Source: Palleronia sp. LCG004 (GTDB lineage Bacteria > Pseudomonadota > Alphaproteobacteria > Rhodobacterales > Rhodobacteraceae). From it: a DNA stretch of 64,000 nt. Shown one piece after another: positions 41,998-50,961 of the stretch. Under the pieces are notes generated by a model. The model was not told where the DNA came from. It worked only from the letters and a program-made list of their open reading frames with translations, and did not search any database. Position 1 is the first letter of the stretch, and each line of letters starts with the position of its first letter. Where the stretch lies: contig NZ_CP136762.1 in NCBI RefSeq assembly GCF_032931615.1, positions 114,249 to 178,248 of the forward strand, written 5' to 3'. The translations under genes and the position numbers were made by a program.

Positions 41998-42030
41998 CGA
42001 GAGACCGGGGCCAGCCGCCCCGGTCTCTCG
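41998..42030. terminator. Bidirectional hairpin between convergent genes
   Basis: A near-perfect 13-14-bp stem, CGAGAGACCGGGG with CCCCGGTCTCTCG, and a short loop. It lies between the RTX stop and the HPt stop and is symmetrical enough to serve both strands. Confidence 0.6.
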
Positions 42031-42040
42031 CGGACCCGCC

Positions 42041-42382
42041 TCAGGCGAAGCGCTTGTAGAGCGTCGAATGCTCGGGAGCGATCCCCGCGATCCGATCGCG
42101 CAGCATGGCATGCCGGGCGCGGATCTCAGTCAGGTCCGCCTCTGTCCGGGGGCGTCCCTGCGCGGCGCGGAGGATCTCCTCCATCTGGCGGCAGAGCTCG
42201 CTGATCTCGGTGAAGCCGATCGAGCCGCTGCTGCCCTTGAGCTTGTGGACCCGCCCGACGAGGTCCGACCCGGTGCCCGACGGATCACGGGCGAGATCGG
42301 CCATGGCCGCGTCGATTTCCGCAGCCTCGACCCGAAGCGTGGCGCAATGACGGGTCACGAGATCGAGTATCTTGTCGCGCAT
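42041..42382 (-). CDS. HPt phosphotransfer protein
   Basis: A 113-residue four-helix bundle protein. The phosphorylatable His46 is in VGRVHKLKGSSGSIGF, the HPt signature. The length fits a free-standing HPt that carries phosphate between a hybrid kinase receiver and a response regulator. Divergent from the REC-TackOD1 gene and close to the hybrid kinase, making these the best candidates for its partners. Confidence 0.85.
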   Translation of the reverse strand: MRDKILDLVTRHCATLRVEAAEIDAAMADLARDPSGTGSDLVGRVHKLKGSSGSIGFTEISELCRQMEEILRAAQGRPRTEADLTEIRARHAMLRDRIAGIAPEHSTLYKRFA

Positions 42383-42539
42383 CCTGGATCTCCGGAGATT
42401 GCCTGCGGGGCCAGACTACAGTCGGGACGGCAATCAGGGGTTAACGGGCGCGGGCATTCGGTCCGGAACCGCGGAAACCGATTGTTAACCAAGCCTCGGC
42501 ATTCAGTGGGGAAAAGAACGACCGGAAATACAAGATATC

Positions 42540-44237
42540 ATGGATGCGACGATAGACCCCGAACTGGCCTCGAAGCGGGTCCTGCTCGTCGAGGACAGCT
42601 CGGTCACGAAGGACCTGGTCGAGCTGGTCCTTTCGGCAGCCGGTCATACGATCATGAGCGTGGAGACGGGGCAGGCGGCGCTCGAGGCGCTGCGATCCGA
42701 TAGGTTCGACGTCGTCCTGACGGATTTCCACCTGCCGGATTTCACCGGCCTCGAGGTCGTCCGCCGGTACCTCGCCGAACGGGGTGACCGCGACCGTCCG
42801 CTCTTCGTCGCGATCACGGGCGACACGAGGGGCCTTCTGAGCGATCCCGAGAATTGCGAGATCTTCGACCGGGTCGTGCCGAAACCGCTCGACGTGGATC
42901 TGGTCTGCGATCTCGTCACCGAACCCGTCCGGCCCGCCATCCCCGCGGCAAGGTCGCGGACCGTTCGGCAGTCGAGCCCCGCCGACGATCTGGGCCTCGC
43001 CGTCCTGGAATGGCCGCCGGGCCCCGGTCCCGCCCCGACACCGGGATTGCCGGGGATCGACGCGATCCTCGTCCGTGCGAGCCGCGATCTGCAGATGCTC
43101 TGGTCGATCCGTGGCGCGAATGTCCTGCCGGTCCTGGACGAGACGGGTGAGCTGGGACCGTCGGCCGATGTCGACGTGTCGACGCTCACGCTCAATCGCA
43201 CGGACGAGGTGCGGCGGATCGTCGAGCGGTTCCACGAGCGGCGCGCGGACCTGCATCCGGATCTGATCCGTTCGGAAGATCCGCGCGACAGGCTGCTGGC
43301 CCGGATCGAGATTTCGGGCGGCACGTTGTCGGCGCGGCTGTCGCACCGGCATGACGGCCTCGTCGCCTGGAACACGATCTGCGATCCGGCCGAGATTCCG
43401 GCCCTGCTGTCGAGGGCCGAGAAGGAGGCGCTGGTCCAGACGACATTCTTCGAGCGTATCCACAGCTGCCCGTCCTGCCAGTCGGCGCGCCTCGTCGTGC
43501 GCGAGGAATGTCCCGACTGCGCGTCGTCGCGCCTGGTCGACGAAAGCTATCTCCATCATTTCCGCTGTGCGACGCAGGCCCCCGAACGGGATTTCGTGCA
43601 GGGCGACGACCTCGTCTGCCCCAAATGCCATCGCGCGCTGCGCCATTTCGGACGCGATTACGACAGGCCGGGCATCATGACGCGCTGCGAAAGCTGCGAT
43701 GCCACCACGATCGAGCCGCAGGTGGCGTTCGTCTGCAGCCGTTGCAGCACCCGGACCCCGGCCGAGGCGGTCCCGACGCACGACGTCTCGTCGGGCAGCC
43801 TCACGGAAACCGGGCGCGCCTATCTGCGGAGCGGATCGGCCTTCTTCGGTCCGGTGCAGAAGACGCTGCGGTTCGGGGATTTCCCGCTCGAACTCGTGAT
43901 CGCGCTGAACCGTGCCGCGGCGGCCTATAACGAGGACCGGCGGCCGTTTACCCTGACCTCCATCCATTACGACGGCCTCGACGCGATCCGCCAGCAGCAC
44001 GGCGCGCTGAGGGCCAGGGATTCGCGGAGGCTGTGGCTCGAGGCTCTCCAGCAGACGACGGACGACCGGATCGTCGTCGCCCGCGGGACCAACTCGGATT
44101 TCGTCCTGCTCGAGGGGCTGACGCCGGACGATGCCCGCGCGGTGATCGAGGCCGCGCGCATCGCGGCCGACAAGACCGTGCGCGACGAGCTTCACGTCAA
44201 TCTCAGGTTCTTCGGCCCGGAGGACATCGCGCGATGA
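42540..44237 (+). CDS. Response regulator with cysteine-rich TackOD1-like domain and degenerate GGDEF-like end
   Basis: A 565-residue protein. Residues 10-128 are a receiver with Asp62 as phospho-acceptor and Lys115. After a Pro-rich linker, residues ~175-405 match what I recognise as the TackOD1 (thaumarchaeal output domain 1) predicted metal-binding region. It has CPSC (310), CPDC (324), HHFRC (339), CPKC (360), CESC (383) and CSRC (399). The C-terminal ~130 residues resemble a GGDEF domain, but the signature reads RGTNSDF, so no cyclase activity is expected. The stop overlaps the glycosyltransferase ATG. Probably a phosphorylation-controlled regulator of that synthase. Confidence 0.75.
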   Translation: MDATIDPELASKRVLLVEDSSVTKDLVELVLSAAGHTIMSVETGQAALEALRSDRFDVVLTDFHLPDFTGLEVVRRYLAERGDRDRPLFVAITGDTRGLLSDPENCEIFDRVVPKPLDVDLVCDLVTEPVRPAIPAARSRTVRQSSPADDLGLAVLEWPPGPGPAPTPGLPGIDAILVRASRDLQMLWSIRGANVLPVLDETGELGPSADVDVSTLTLNRTDEVRRIVERFHERRADLHPDLIRSEDPRDRLLARIEISGGTLSARLSHRHDGLVAWNTICDPAEIPALLSRAEKEALVQTTFFERIHSCPSCQSARLVVREECPDCASSRLVDESYLHHFRCATQAPERDFVQGDDLVCPKCHRALRHFGRDYDRPGIMTRCESCDATTIEPQVAFVCSRCSTRTPAEAVPTHDVSSGSLTETGRAYLRSGSAFFGPVQKTLRFGDFPLELVIALNRAAAAYNEDRRPFTLTSIHYDGLDAIRQQHGALRARDSRRLWLEALQQTTDDRIVVARGTNSDFVLLEGLTPDDARAVIEAARIAADKTVRDELHVNLRFFGPEDIAR

Positions 44238-45493
44238 TAGAGGCCTACGACTATATCAGGTCGCAGAGCTTCGACACGTTGCTGGTGCTTTTCTGGTTCG
44301 TCGCGGTCTTCGAGATCCCGCGCTATTTCCTGTTGTTCGCGCTGACGGCGTTCCTGCCCGCGCGCCGTCCCGCCCCGGGTCCGGATGCCCGGGAGCGGAT
44401 GGTCAGCGCGGTCGTCGTCGGCCATTCCGAGGCCACCAAGGTCGAGAAATGCGTCCGCGCGCTCCATGAACAGAGCCGCCGGCCCGATGAGATCGTGGTG
44501 CTGAGCGACGGCTCGACCGACGGGATGGCCAAGCGCGTGGGCGCATTGTCGCGTGCGGGGCTGATCGACGCGGCCCACGCGACCGAATTGCGGTCCGGAA
44601 AGGCCGCGGGCCTCAACCTCGGTGCGCGTATCGCGAAGGGCGAGATCATCGTCTTCGTCGATTGCGACTGCACGTTCGACCGGCATGCCGTCCGGAACAT
44701 CCTGCGTCACTTCGAGGATCCGGGCGTCGGTGCCGTGGCGGGGTCCGTTCTTGTCCGCAACGGCACGGCGAGCCTCCTGACCGCATTCCAGGCGATCGAG
44801 TATCTCATCACGATCTCGCTCGGAAAGCAGGCGATGGACCGGCTGGGCCTCGTCTCGTGCATTTCGGGCGCGTTCGGTGCCTATCGCCGGACGGCCTACG
44901 AGCAGACCGGCGGTTACGATGCCGAAGGGGGAGAGGATCTCGACCTGACGCTGAGCATCCGCTCGGCCGGATGGTCCGTCCGCTTTGCCGAGGACGCGGT
45001 CTGCTATACCGACGTGCCGGTATCGCGCGCGGCCCTCGTGCGCCAGCGCGGGCGGTGGGAGCGCGATTCGATCAGGCTGCGCTATCGCAAGCACGGCCAT
45101 CTGATGAACCCGTTCTCCCTCCGGTTCTCGTGGGGGGAATGGCTCCACGAAGTCGAGTTCCTCGTCTTCAACGTGCTCGCGGCCGCGGCGCTGCCGTTCT
45201 ACGTGGCCTGGCTGTTCGCCACATACGGAAGCTTCGCGTTCTCGATCCTCGTGGGCGCGCAGCTTCTCCTGATCGCGATGGATCTCCTCGTCTTCCTCAT
45301 GGCCGCATCGGTCACGCCCCTCGTCCGTCCCGGACCGCTGCTTCCCTACGTGCCGGGGTTCAGCCTCTATTACGGGCTTTTCATGCGGTGGGTCCGGCTC
45401 GGGGCCTATGCGCAGGAATGGATCTTCCGCGCGTCGAAGAACGACGAATTCGTCCCCCGCAAGGTCCAGCAGGCGAGAGCGCGAGAAACATGA
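44234..45493 (+). CDS. Processive family-2 glycosyltransferase, membrane
   Basis: A 419-residue polysaccharide synthase-like protein. There is an N-terminal helix (about 15-40), a GT2 catalytic domain with SDGSTD at 91, the DCD motif at 143-145, GGEDLD at 232 and the QRGRW motif at 271 (the QxxRW of processive synthases such as cellulose, hyaluronan and Alg8), then about four C-terminal helices. It overlaps both the regulator upstream and the HlyD-like gene downstream by 4 bases. It should polymerise a sugar at the inner membrane; the sugar cannot be inferred. Confidence 0.88.
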   Translation: MIEAYDYIRSQSFDTLLVLFWFVAVFEIPRYFLLFALTAFLPARRPAPGPDARERMVSAVVVGHSEATKVEKCVRALHEQSRRPDEIVVLSDGSTDGMAKRVGALSRAGLIDAAHATELRSGKAAGLNLGARIAKGEIIVFVDCDCTFDRHAVRNILRHFEDPGVGAVAGSVLVRNGTASLLTAFQAIEYLITISLGKQAMDRLGLVSCISGAFGAYRRTAYEQTGGYDAEGGEDLDLTLSIRSAGWSVRFAEDAVCYTDVPVSRAALVRQRGRWERDSIRLRYRKHGHLMNPFSLRFSWGEWLHEVEFLVFNVLAAAALPFYVAWLFATYGSFAFSILVGAQLLLIAMDLLVFLMAASVTPLVRPGPLLPYVPGFSLYYGLFMRWVRLGAYAQEWIFRASKNDEFVPRKVQQARARET

Positions 45494-46614
45494 AACGACT
45501 GAAGAAACGCACGCGGTCCGACACGCATGTCTCGGAGGCGCGCCGACCACGGCCGAGAAGCTGGGACCGAAACGTCTATCTCGCCCTGCTCGTCGTCTTT
45601 TTCGGAGCGCTTGGAAACTACGTCTTCGGCGACCGGCTTTTCCTGCGCGCGGATGGCCTCGTCTTGCAGAACCGGACGGTGATCGGGGCGACCGCGCTCG
45701 TGCAGATCACCGAGGTGGCGGTCCGGCCGGGTCAGGAGGTCGAGGACGGGCAGATCCTGCTGAAGGCCGAGTCCCTCGAAACCCTGAGCCGGCTGGCGGA
45801 CCTGTCGATGCGCGACGCCGAACTCGCGGAACGGGAGGCGCGCCTGCAATCCCAGCTGACCGTCGCGCGCGAGCTCGAACCGCGGGCCGAGCGGAGGCTC
45901 TCCGAGTTGAGAGAGCGCAGCCGCACGCTCGAGGATCTCGAGACATCGCAGCTCGTCACGGCCGGACGGCGCGAGACACTGTCCGACACGTTGCATGACG
46001 CCGACATCCGCGCCGCCACGCTCACCGCGCAGATCGAAGGGCTGTCGGACGAGATCACGGCCCTCGCATCTCGCCGTCGGCAGGCCCGCGACGCGATGCA
46101 GGACCTGAGGACGCGCTATCAGGACGGCATTCACATGGCGGCGACCGCGGGAACGGTGGGCGACGTCGTCCCGGCCCCGGGCGAAGTGATGAATCCCGGC
46201 GATCCGATCCTGACGCTCTACTGGGGCGAGCCCTACGTGCTGGCTTATCTGCCATCCTCCTACCTCTTCGATCTGTCGGTCGGCGAACAGGTGACGGCAA
46301 CCGTCGGCAACCTCACCCGGCACGGGCGGATCGACGCGATCCTGCCCATGTCGTCCGCCATTCCCGACGAGTTCCGGAACGCCTTCCGGCTGCGCGAGAC
46401 CCGGCAGCTCGCCCGGATCACGCTCGCGCCCGGTCCCGACCTGCCGACGCGGGCCAGTGTCCGGATCACGAGGGACTGGAGGCTCAGCGACGTCCTGAGC
46501 CGCCTTGCCGCGCAACTCGACCCGAGAGGATACGTCCGGCTCGCCGCGATCGATCCGAAAGAGCCCTCGGCACCTGGCGACACTGACGACGAAGGTCGGC
46601 AGGCAGGTTGGTGA
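45490..46614 (+). CDS. HlyD/MFP-like periplasmic adaptor protein
   Basis: A 374-residue membrane-fusion protein. One N-terminal helix (about 28-47), then a biotinyl-lipoyl half (ITEVAVRPGQEVEDGQILLKA), a long coiled coil (about 100-205), a second lipoyl half (TAGTVGDVVPAPGEVMNPGD) and a beta-barrel domain. In alginate-type systems a similar adaptor, Alg44, pairs with the GT2 Alg8; here the PilZ domain of Alg44 is absent. The 4-base overlap with the GT2 gene supports a joint synthesis-export role. Confidence 0.85.
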   Translation: MKRLKKRTRSDTHVSEARRPRPRSWDRNVYLALLVVFFGALGNYVFGDRLFLRADGLVLQNRTVIGATALVQITEVAVRPGQEVEDGQILLKAESLETLSRLADLSMRDAELAEREARLQSQLTVARELEPRAERRLSELRERSRTLEDLETSQLVTAGRRETLSDTLHDADIRAATLTAQIEGLSDEITALASRRRQARDAMQDLRTRYQDGIHMAATAGTVGDVVPAPGEVMNPGDPILTLYWGEPYVLAYLPSSYLFDLSVGEQVTATVGNLTRHGRIDAILPMSSAIPDEFRNAFRLRETRQLARITLAPGPDLPTRASVRITRDWRLSDVLSRLAAQLDPRGYVRLAAIDPKEPSAPGDTDDEGRQAGW

Positions 46615-46735
46615 TGCGGGGGATCGGTCAGCCGCCGCTTGGCGGGGCCCCGCTCGCCATGATCGCGGCCCTTTTCGGCATGGCTTTCGGGCGGATTACT
46701 CTGCCGCGCCGCGAAGGCGAATCCGACCGGAAGGG

Positions 46736-46779
46736 GGCACCAATACTGTTTGTTAGGCTTTTCCGACAAAAATGGTGCC
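46736..46779. repeat. Inverted repeat in the promoter region of the GAF kinase
   Basis: GGCACCA at 46736-46742 and TGGTGCC at 46773-46779 flank an AT-rich 30-base segment (TGTTTGTTAGGCTTTTCC). It lies 20 bases upstream of the kinase start, where a promoter or operator is expected. Confidence 0.35.
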
Positions 46780-46798
46780 GAAATAGGCAGAGACGCGC

Positions 46799-48049
46799 AT
46801 GGAATTAAGAGAAACGTTTCCGATTCCCGTCAACGAGCGGCAACGGGTAGATGCCGTCGAGGCCCTCGACATCGCACAAGAGCATGACGAGCCTTTCTTC
46901 CAGTATATCGCGGATGCCGTGCGCGCGATCTACGACCTCCCGAGCGGACTGGTTTCCATCGTCACGGCAGACGAGCAGGTCTTTCCGGCCCATCCGGGCC
47001 TCGGGCTCGATCGAACGTCACGGACATTGTCGCTCTGCGCGCTCACCGTGGCCGACAATGCGCCGCTTCTGCTGCACGATACGCTTGCCGATCCGCGGGC
47101 GGCGACCCATCCGGTCGTGACGGGCTCCCTCAAGGTCAGGACGTATTTCGGGATGCCGATCACGTTGTCCTCGGGTTTCACCATCGGCAGTCTCTGCGCG
47201 CTCGGTCCAGAGCCGTCTTCTCCGCCTGCCGAAGCGCAACTCGCCCAGCATCGGCGTCTCCGCGATATGCTCGTCCGGTTCATCGAGCGTCCGCTGGAGC
47301 CCAGCCGGTCCAAGGCGGAAGCGGTCGCCGCGGCGGCCGAGACTGCCCAGGAGGAGTTTCTCCTTCTCGTCAGTCACGAACTGCGCACGCCGCTGAACGG
47401 GATCTACGGTCTCGCCCAGCTGCTCGAAATCGAGGACCCGTCCCAGCAGGAAGTCGCGGATGGCATCGTCCAGTCCGCCGATCTGCTCGCAGGGATCGTC
47501 GACAGCATCCTCAACTTCACCGAACTTCGCGGGGCGGTGCGGCTCGTCGAAGGGCAGGCGGATCTGGCCGTCATCCTGCGGGATGCCGAGCGGCGCATCG
47601 CCTCGGTGGCGGCCGCGCGCGGGAAACGATGCGACCTTTCGCGTCTGCCCGAGACCCTTCCGGTACGCTGCGATGCCACGCGTCTGGGGCTGGCCGTGTC
47701 CTGCCTGCTGACCAACTTCGTCATCCATGGCGGAGAGAGCGCGACGGTCGGGGTCGAGCCGGGGGAGGACGGTGCCGTCGAGATCACGATCGCGGATGAC
47801 GGGGCAGGCATAGACGCCTCCCGTCGTGACCGGGTTCTCGAGGTCTTCGGCACCGGCAGGCCGGTACGGACGCGTTTCGAAGACGGACTCGGGTTGGGAT
47901 TGCCGCTGGCGAGCCGCATCTTCGAGCTGCACGGAGGTGCGCTCTGGCTTCCCGAGGGGCCGAGACGCGGATTCTCGGTGCGGATCAGCATGCCCGCCTG
48001 GCGTTTCGAAACCGCTGAACCGGTGAGCGTCTCCGTCGGAGCATCGTGA
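46799..48049 (+). CDS. Soluble GAF-domain sensor histidine kinase
   Basis: A 416-residue kinase without membrane segments. A GAF domain (about residues 25-165, with SLCALTVADNAPLLLHDTLAD) is followed by HisKA with His193 in VSHELRTPLN and an HATPase domain (NFVIHGG N-box, DDGAGID, GLGLGLPLASR). No receiver is attached. It might phosphorylate the CheY-like or REC-TackOD1 regulators nearby. A long AT-rich leader with an inverted repeat precedes it. Confidence 0.88.
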   Translation: MELRETFPIPVNERQRVDAVEALDIAQEHDEPFFQYIADAVRAIYDLPSGLVSIVTADEQVFPAHPGLGLDRTSRTLSLCALTVADNAPLLLHDTLADPRAATHPVVTGSLKVRTYFGMPITLSSGFTIGSLCALGPEPSSPPAEAQLAQHRRLRDMLVRFIERPLEPSRSKAEAVAAAAETAQEEFLLLVSHELRTPLNGIYGLAQLLEIEDPSQQEVADGIVQSADLLAGIVDSILNFTELRGAVRLVEGQADLAVILRDAERRIASVAAARGKRCDLSRLPETLPVRCDATRLGLAVSCLLTNFVIHGGESATVGVEPGEDGAVEITIADDGAGIDASRRDRVLEVFGTGRPVRTRFEDGLGLGLPLASRIFELHGGALWLPEGPRRGFSVRISMPAWRFETAEPVSVSVGAS

Positions 48050-48214
48050 AAGCCCGCCTTGCAGGAGGTCGCCGTGGCCTCGAAGACAGGGCCGAGGCGA
48101 ATGACGCGTTCGCGGGTTGGGGGTCAGCTATCGTCCGACATCCCGGGCATACATTGCAGAGCCGGGTGTCGCGCCGTGCCTGTCGAGGCCATGCGAGACG
48201 GTGGCCCGTGGGCG

Positions 48215-49090
48215 TCAGGGTGCCTTGAGGCGTCTGGCGAGTTCGGCGATGTGGTCGGGACCGACCTCGCAGCAGCCGCCGATCACGGTCGCGCCGGCGG
48301 CGGCCCATGCCTCGGCGGCCTTGGCATAGGCTGCCGGACCCAGATCGGTGCGGCTCTGCAACAGATCGACGGTCGCGCCGATATGGTCGAACGCGTCCGC
48401 GATGCCGGTAAAGCCGTTCGCATAGGCGCCGAAGGGGCCCGGCATCTCGCTCAGGATCGACAGGCCGGCGGTGATGGCCTCGGGCCGTGAACAGTTCAGT
48501 AGGACGCAGGCGGGCCGGAATTCGTCGATCAGCGCCGCGACGCTGGCGAGAGGCTCCCCCGAGCGGAGCCGGCCTCCGTCCAGATCGTCGACGCTGAAGG
48601 CGAGCCAGACCGGCTTTCCGGTGACCCCCGCGCCCATCAGCGCGCCCCTGGCCTGATCCAGGGATGACATCGTTTCCAGCAGGTGGATGTCGACAAATGG
48701 GTCGTGCAACCGTGCCAGACGCGCATAGATCTCGGCCGCTTCGTCGGGCGGGGGCGCCTTGTCCGGCTGATAGGAGAACCCCAGCGGGCCGAGCGATCCG
48801 GCCACCAGCCCGCTTCCATGGGCATCCCGCGACCGGCAGGCGATTTCGCAGGCGCTCCGGCTCAGTTCTTCCAGCCGATCGCCGAGGCCATGCCGCTTGA
48901 GCCGGTCCGGAAGGACCGAATAGCTGTTCGTGGTCGCCACTTCGGCACCGGCGGCGAAGAAGTCGTCATGGACCGCCCGCACGAGGTCCGGGTCGTCGAG
49001 CAGGGCCTTGATCGACCACAACGATGTCGCCTGACCGACGCGTCGGACGAGCTCCTGCCCCATGCCTCCGTCGAGGATCGTGATGCCCAT
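48215..49090 (-). CDS. Homocysteine S-methyltransferase family protein
   Basis: A 291-residue zinc-dependent methyltransferase (MmuM/BHMT-like). ILDGGMGQEL opens the barrel, GAEVATTNSYSVLPDRL is the family strand, one Cys ligand is in VLLNCSRPEAI and the other two in GGCCEVGPDHI near residue 273. It would transfer a methyl group from S-methylmethionine or betaine to homocysteine. The ATG was taken where the conserved strand begins. It stands alone between the kinase and hemerythrin genes. Confidence 0.87.
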   Translation of the reverse strand: MGITILDGGMGQELVRRVGQATSLWSIKALLDDPDLVRAVHDDFFAAGAEVATTNSYSVLPDRLKRHGLGDRLEELSRSACEIACRSRDAHGSGLVAGSLGPLGFSYQPDKAPPPDEAAEIYARLARLHDPFVDIHLLETMSSLDQARGALMGAGVTGKPVWLAFSVDDLDGGRLRSGEPLASVAALIDEFRPACVLLNCSRPEAITAGLSILSEMPGPFGAYANGFTGIADAFDHIGATVDLLQSRTDLGPAAYAKAAEAWAAAGATVIGGCCEVGPDHIAELARRLKAP

Positions 49091-49432
49091 TCTTCGCTTC
49101 CCTGCACCGATTGCCACGCATACCCGTCGCGCGTGACTTCGAAGCGCACGCGGCGGAAGTCCAGTCTTCATCGGGCGAAATCGATCGGTGTCGCAGCGAA
49201 AATTTCGTGATCCAGCCGCGACACCGTGCACGGGGCCGATCGTATGGCAGCGGACCCCCTTCGACGAAGTGCGGGAAGGTCCGGGCGGTCCGACGCAGAT
49301 GCAACCGGGATCTCGGGGTGCCCTCTCAGGCTTGAAGCGAGGGCCGCCAAGCCTAGTCTTCGTTCGCATATATTGGATGCTGCCTCCGATCCATTTTCGA
49401 ATGCAGCCGTGTCAGGACGTCAGGAGGCACAG
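49091..49432. other. Intergenic region between divergent methyltransferase and hemerythrin genes
   Basis: 342 bases that should carry two divergent promoters. A CAGGAGG ribosome site precedes the hemerythrin ATG. No gene or clear promoter hexamers are visible. Confidence 0.45.
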
Positions 49433-49963
49433 ATGGACATCACTCAAATCATTCTGCAGGACCACGCCGAACAGCGTCGTCTCTTTGCCGCGATCAGCGA
49501 GATCGATCCGAGCGAGACAGAGGCGCTTGCGGCCATCTGGGGCCGTCTGAAGGCGTTGCTCGATTCCCACGCCGAAGCCGAGGAGCGGTTCTTCTATCCC
49601 GACCTCCTCGAAACCGGATCGGGTGCCGCGGACGCGGATGATGCCGAAGAGGAAACGCGCGACGCGATCCACGATCACAACGAGATCCGCGATACGGGCG
49701 AGGCCGTGCAGAAGCACGAGGTCGGATCGTCGGAGTGGTTCGCGGCGGTCCTCGAATGCGAGGTCGCCAACAGCGATCACATGGGTGAGGAGGAGCGTCA
49801 GGGCCTCGTGGATTTCCGCAAGCACAACTCGCTCGAAATACGCCACAAGCTGGGTGTCCAGTTCCTCGCGTTCCAGTGCGCCCATCTGACCGGCGTTCCC
49901 GTCAAGGACAAGGATGTGGACGGCTACATCGAGGATCCGTCGCAGACCTTGGGCAAGACCTGA
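49433..49963 (+). CDS. Hemerythrin-domain protein
   Basis: A 176-residue HHE protein with likely di-iron ligands in LQDHAEQ, LDSHAEAEERFFYP, IHDHNEIRD and NSDHMGEEER. Such proteins bind oxygen or NO, or serve in iron and oxidative-stress handling. An acidic insert (GAADADDAEEE) lies between helices 2 and 3, and the C-terminus (KDKDVDGYIEDP) is polar. Single gene with its own strong ribosome site. Confidence 0.88.
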   Translation: MDITQIILQDHAEQRRLFAAISEIDPSETEALAAIWGRLKALLDSHAEAEERFFYPDLLETGSGAADADDAEEETRDAIHDHNEIRDTGEAVQKHEVGSSEWFAAVLECEVANSDHMGEEERQGLVDFRKHNSLEIRHKLGVQFLAFQCAHLTGVPVKDKDVDGYIEDPSQTLGKT

Positions 49964-50339
49964 CCGGACTGCCCTCGACGTTAAGGAGCCGTTTGTCGCC
50001 GCGCCGTTTGGACCGAAGCGCTCGGGAATGGCGGCTTCGTCCCCCGAGCGCATTCCGGGTTTTCGGATGTCCTGAGCCCGGTTCGGGTCGGTCCGAGCCG
50101 GACGGGATTGCCATGTTCCAAGGAAGAGGCTTGCGGCCACACGGTCGCGCGTATTCCGGGGAGTGCTGGACGGGGCCGAACTTTTCCTCCGATGCCCGGA
50201 GCGTCGGCGGGCGGCGAAGCGATGGCGGTCTTTCCAAGCAGTCAGTCGAGACCTGACCCCTGTCGGGAAACCATTCCGACACACGGAAGGTTAGGCGTCG
50301 AATTGAAGTTTATTCCATATTGAAAAGGAGATTTCGGCA
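49964..50339. other. Non-coding gap before the tautomerase gene
   Basis: 376 bases. No frame gives a recognisable product. The 50 bases before the tautomerase start are AT-rich and end in AAAAGGAG, so a promoter probably lies there. Confidence 0.4.
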
Positions 50340-50732
50340 ATGCCACTGGTACGCATCGACATGATCGAAGGACGCACGGACGAGGAGCTTCGGCACCTTC
50401 TGGACACCATCCAGAGCTGTGTGGTCGAAGCTTTCGGCGTCCCTGACACCGATCGCTATCAGATCGTGCACGAGCACAAGCCCAACCGCATGGTGTTCCT
50501 CGATACCGGGCTCGGCTTCACGCGCAGCGATCGAATGATCTCGATCCAGTTCTTCACCAGTCCAAGAACCCATGTCGAGAAGATCAAGGTCTACAAGCTT
50601 CTCTCCGACAATCTCGAAAAGGAATGCGGGCTCGATCCGAACGACCTTCTGATCTCGGTCTTCACCAATCGGGAGGAAGACTGGAGCTTTGCGCAAGGCG
50701 AGGCGCAGTACGTGACGGGGAGCCTGCCGTGA
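50340..50732 (+). CDS. Tautomerase-family protein (4-OT/MSAD-like)
   Basis: A 130-residue member of the long tautomerase group. Pro2 directly follows the initiator Met and becomes the catalytic N-terminal proline. PLVRIDMIEGRTDEELRHLL and the duplicated second half (ISIQFFTSPRT) are typical of the ~130-residue subgroup close to malonate-semialdehyde decarboxylase. AAAGGAG precedes the ATG. The substrate is unknown; it does not obviously belong to a pathway here. Confidence 0.85.
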   Translation: MPLVRIDMIEGRTDEELRHLLDTIQSCVVEAFGVPDTDRYQIVHEHKPNRMVFLDTGLGFTRSDRMISIQFFTSPRTHVEKIKVYKLLSDNLEKECGLDPNDLLISVFTNREEDWSFAQGEAQYVTGSLP

Positions 50733-50961
50733 ACGGCATTCCGGTCTAGGCGAGACACGTCCGGCTGCATCGTCGGGGCGGACAGCGCGAAGGGCATCCG
50801 ACTGGCCATGAGCGATCGCGACGGATGGGTGCGGACGTCGCGTCGTCCCGATCCGGCTTGGCGCAACACATGGCTGGTCCTGAACTGCCGGGGCGTTTAT
50901 TCGGTGCCGGACACGCAATCCGGCCCGGAAAGGGCCCCGACCATTCCGGAAAGACCCGATC

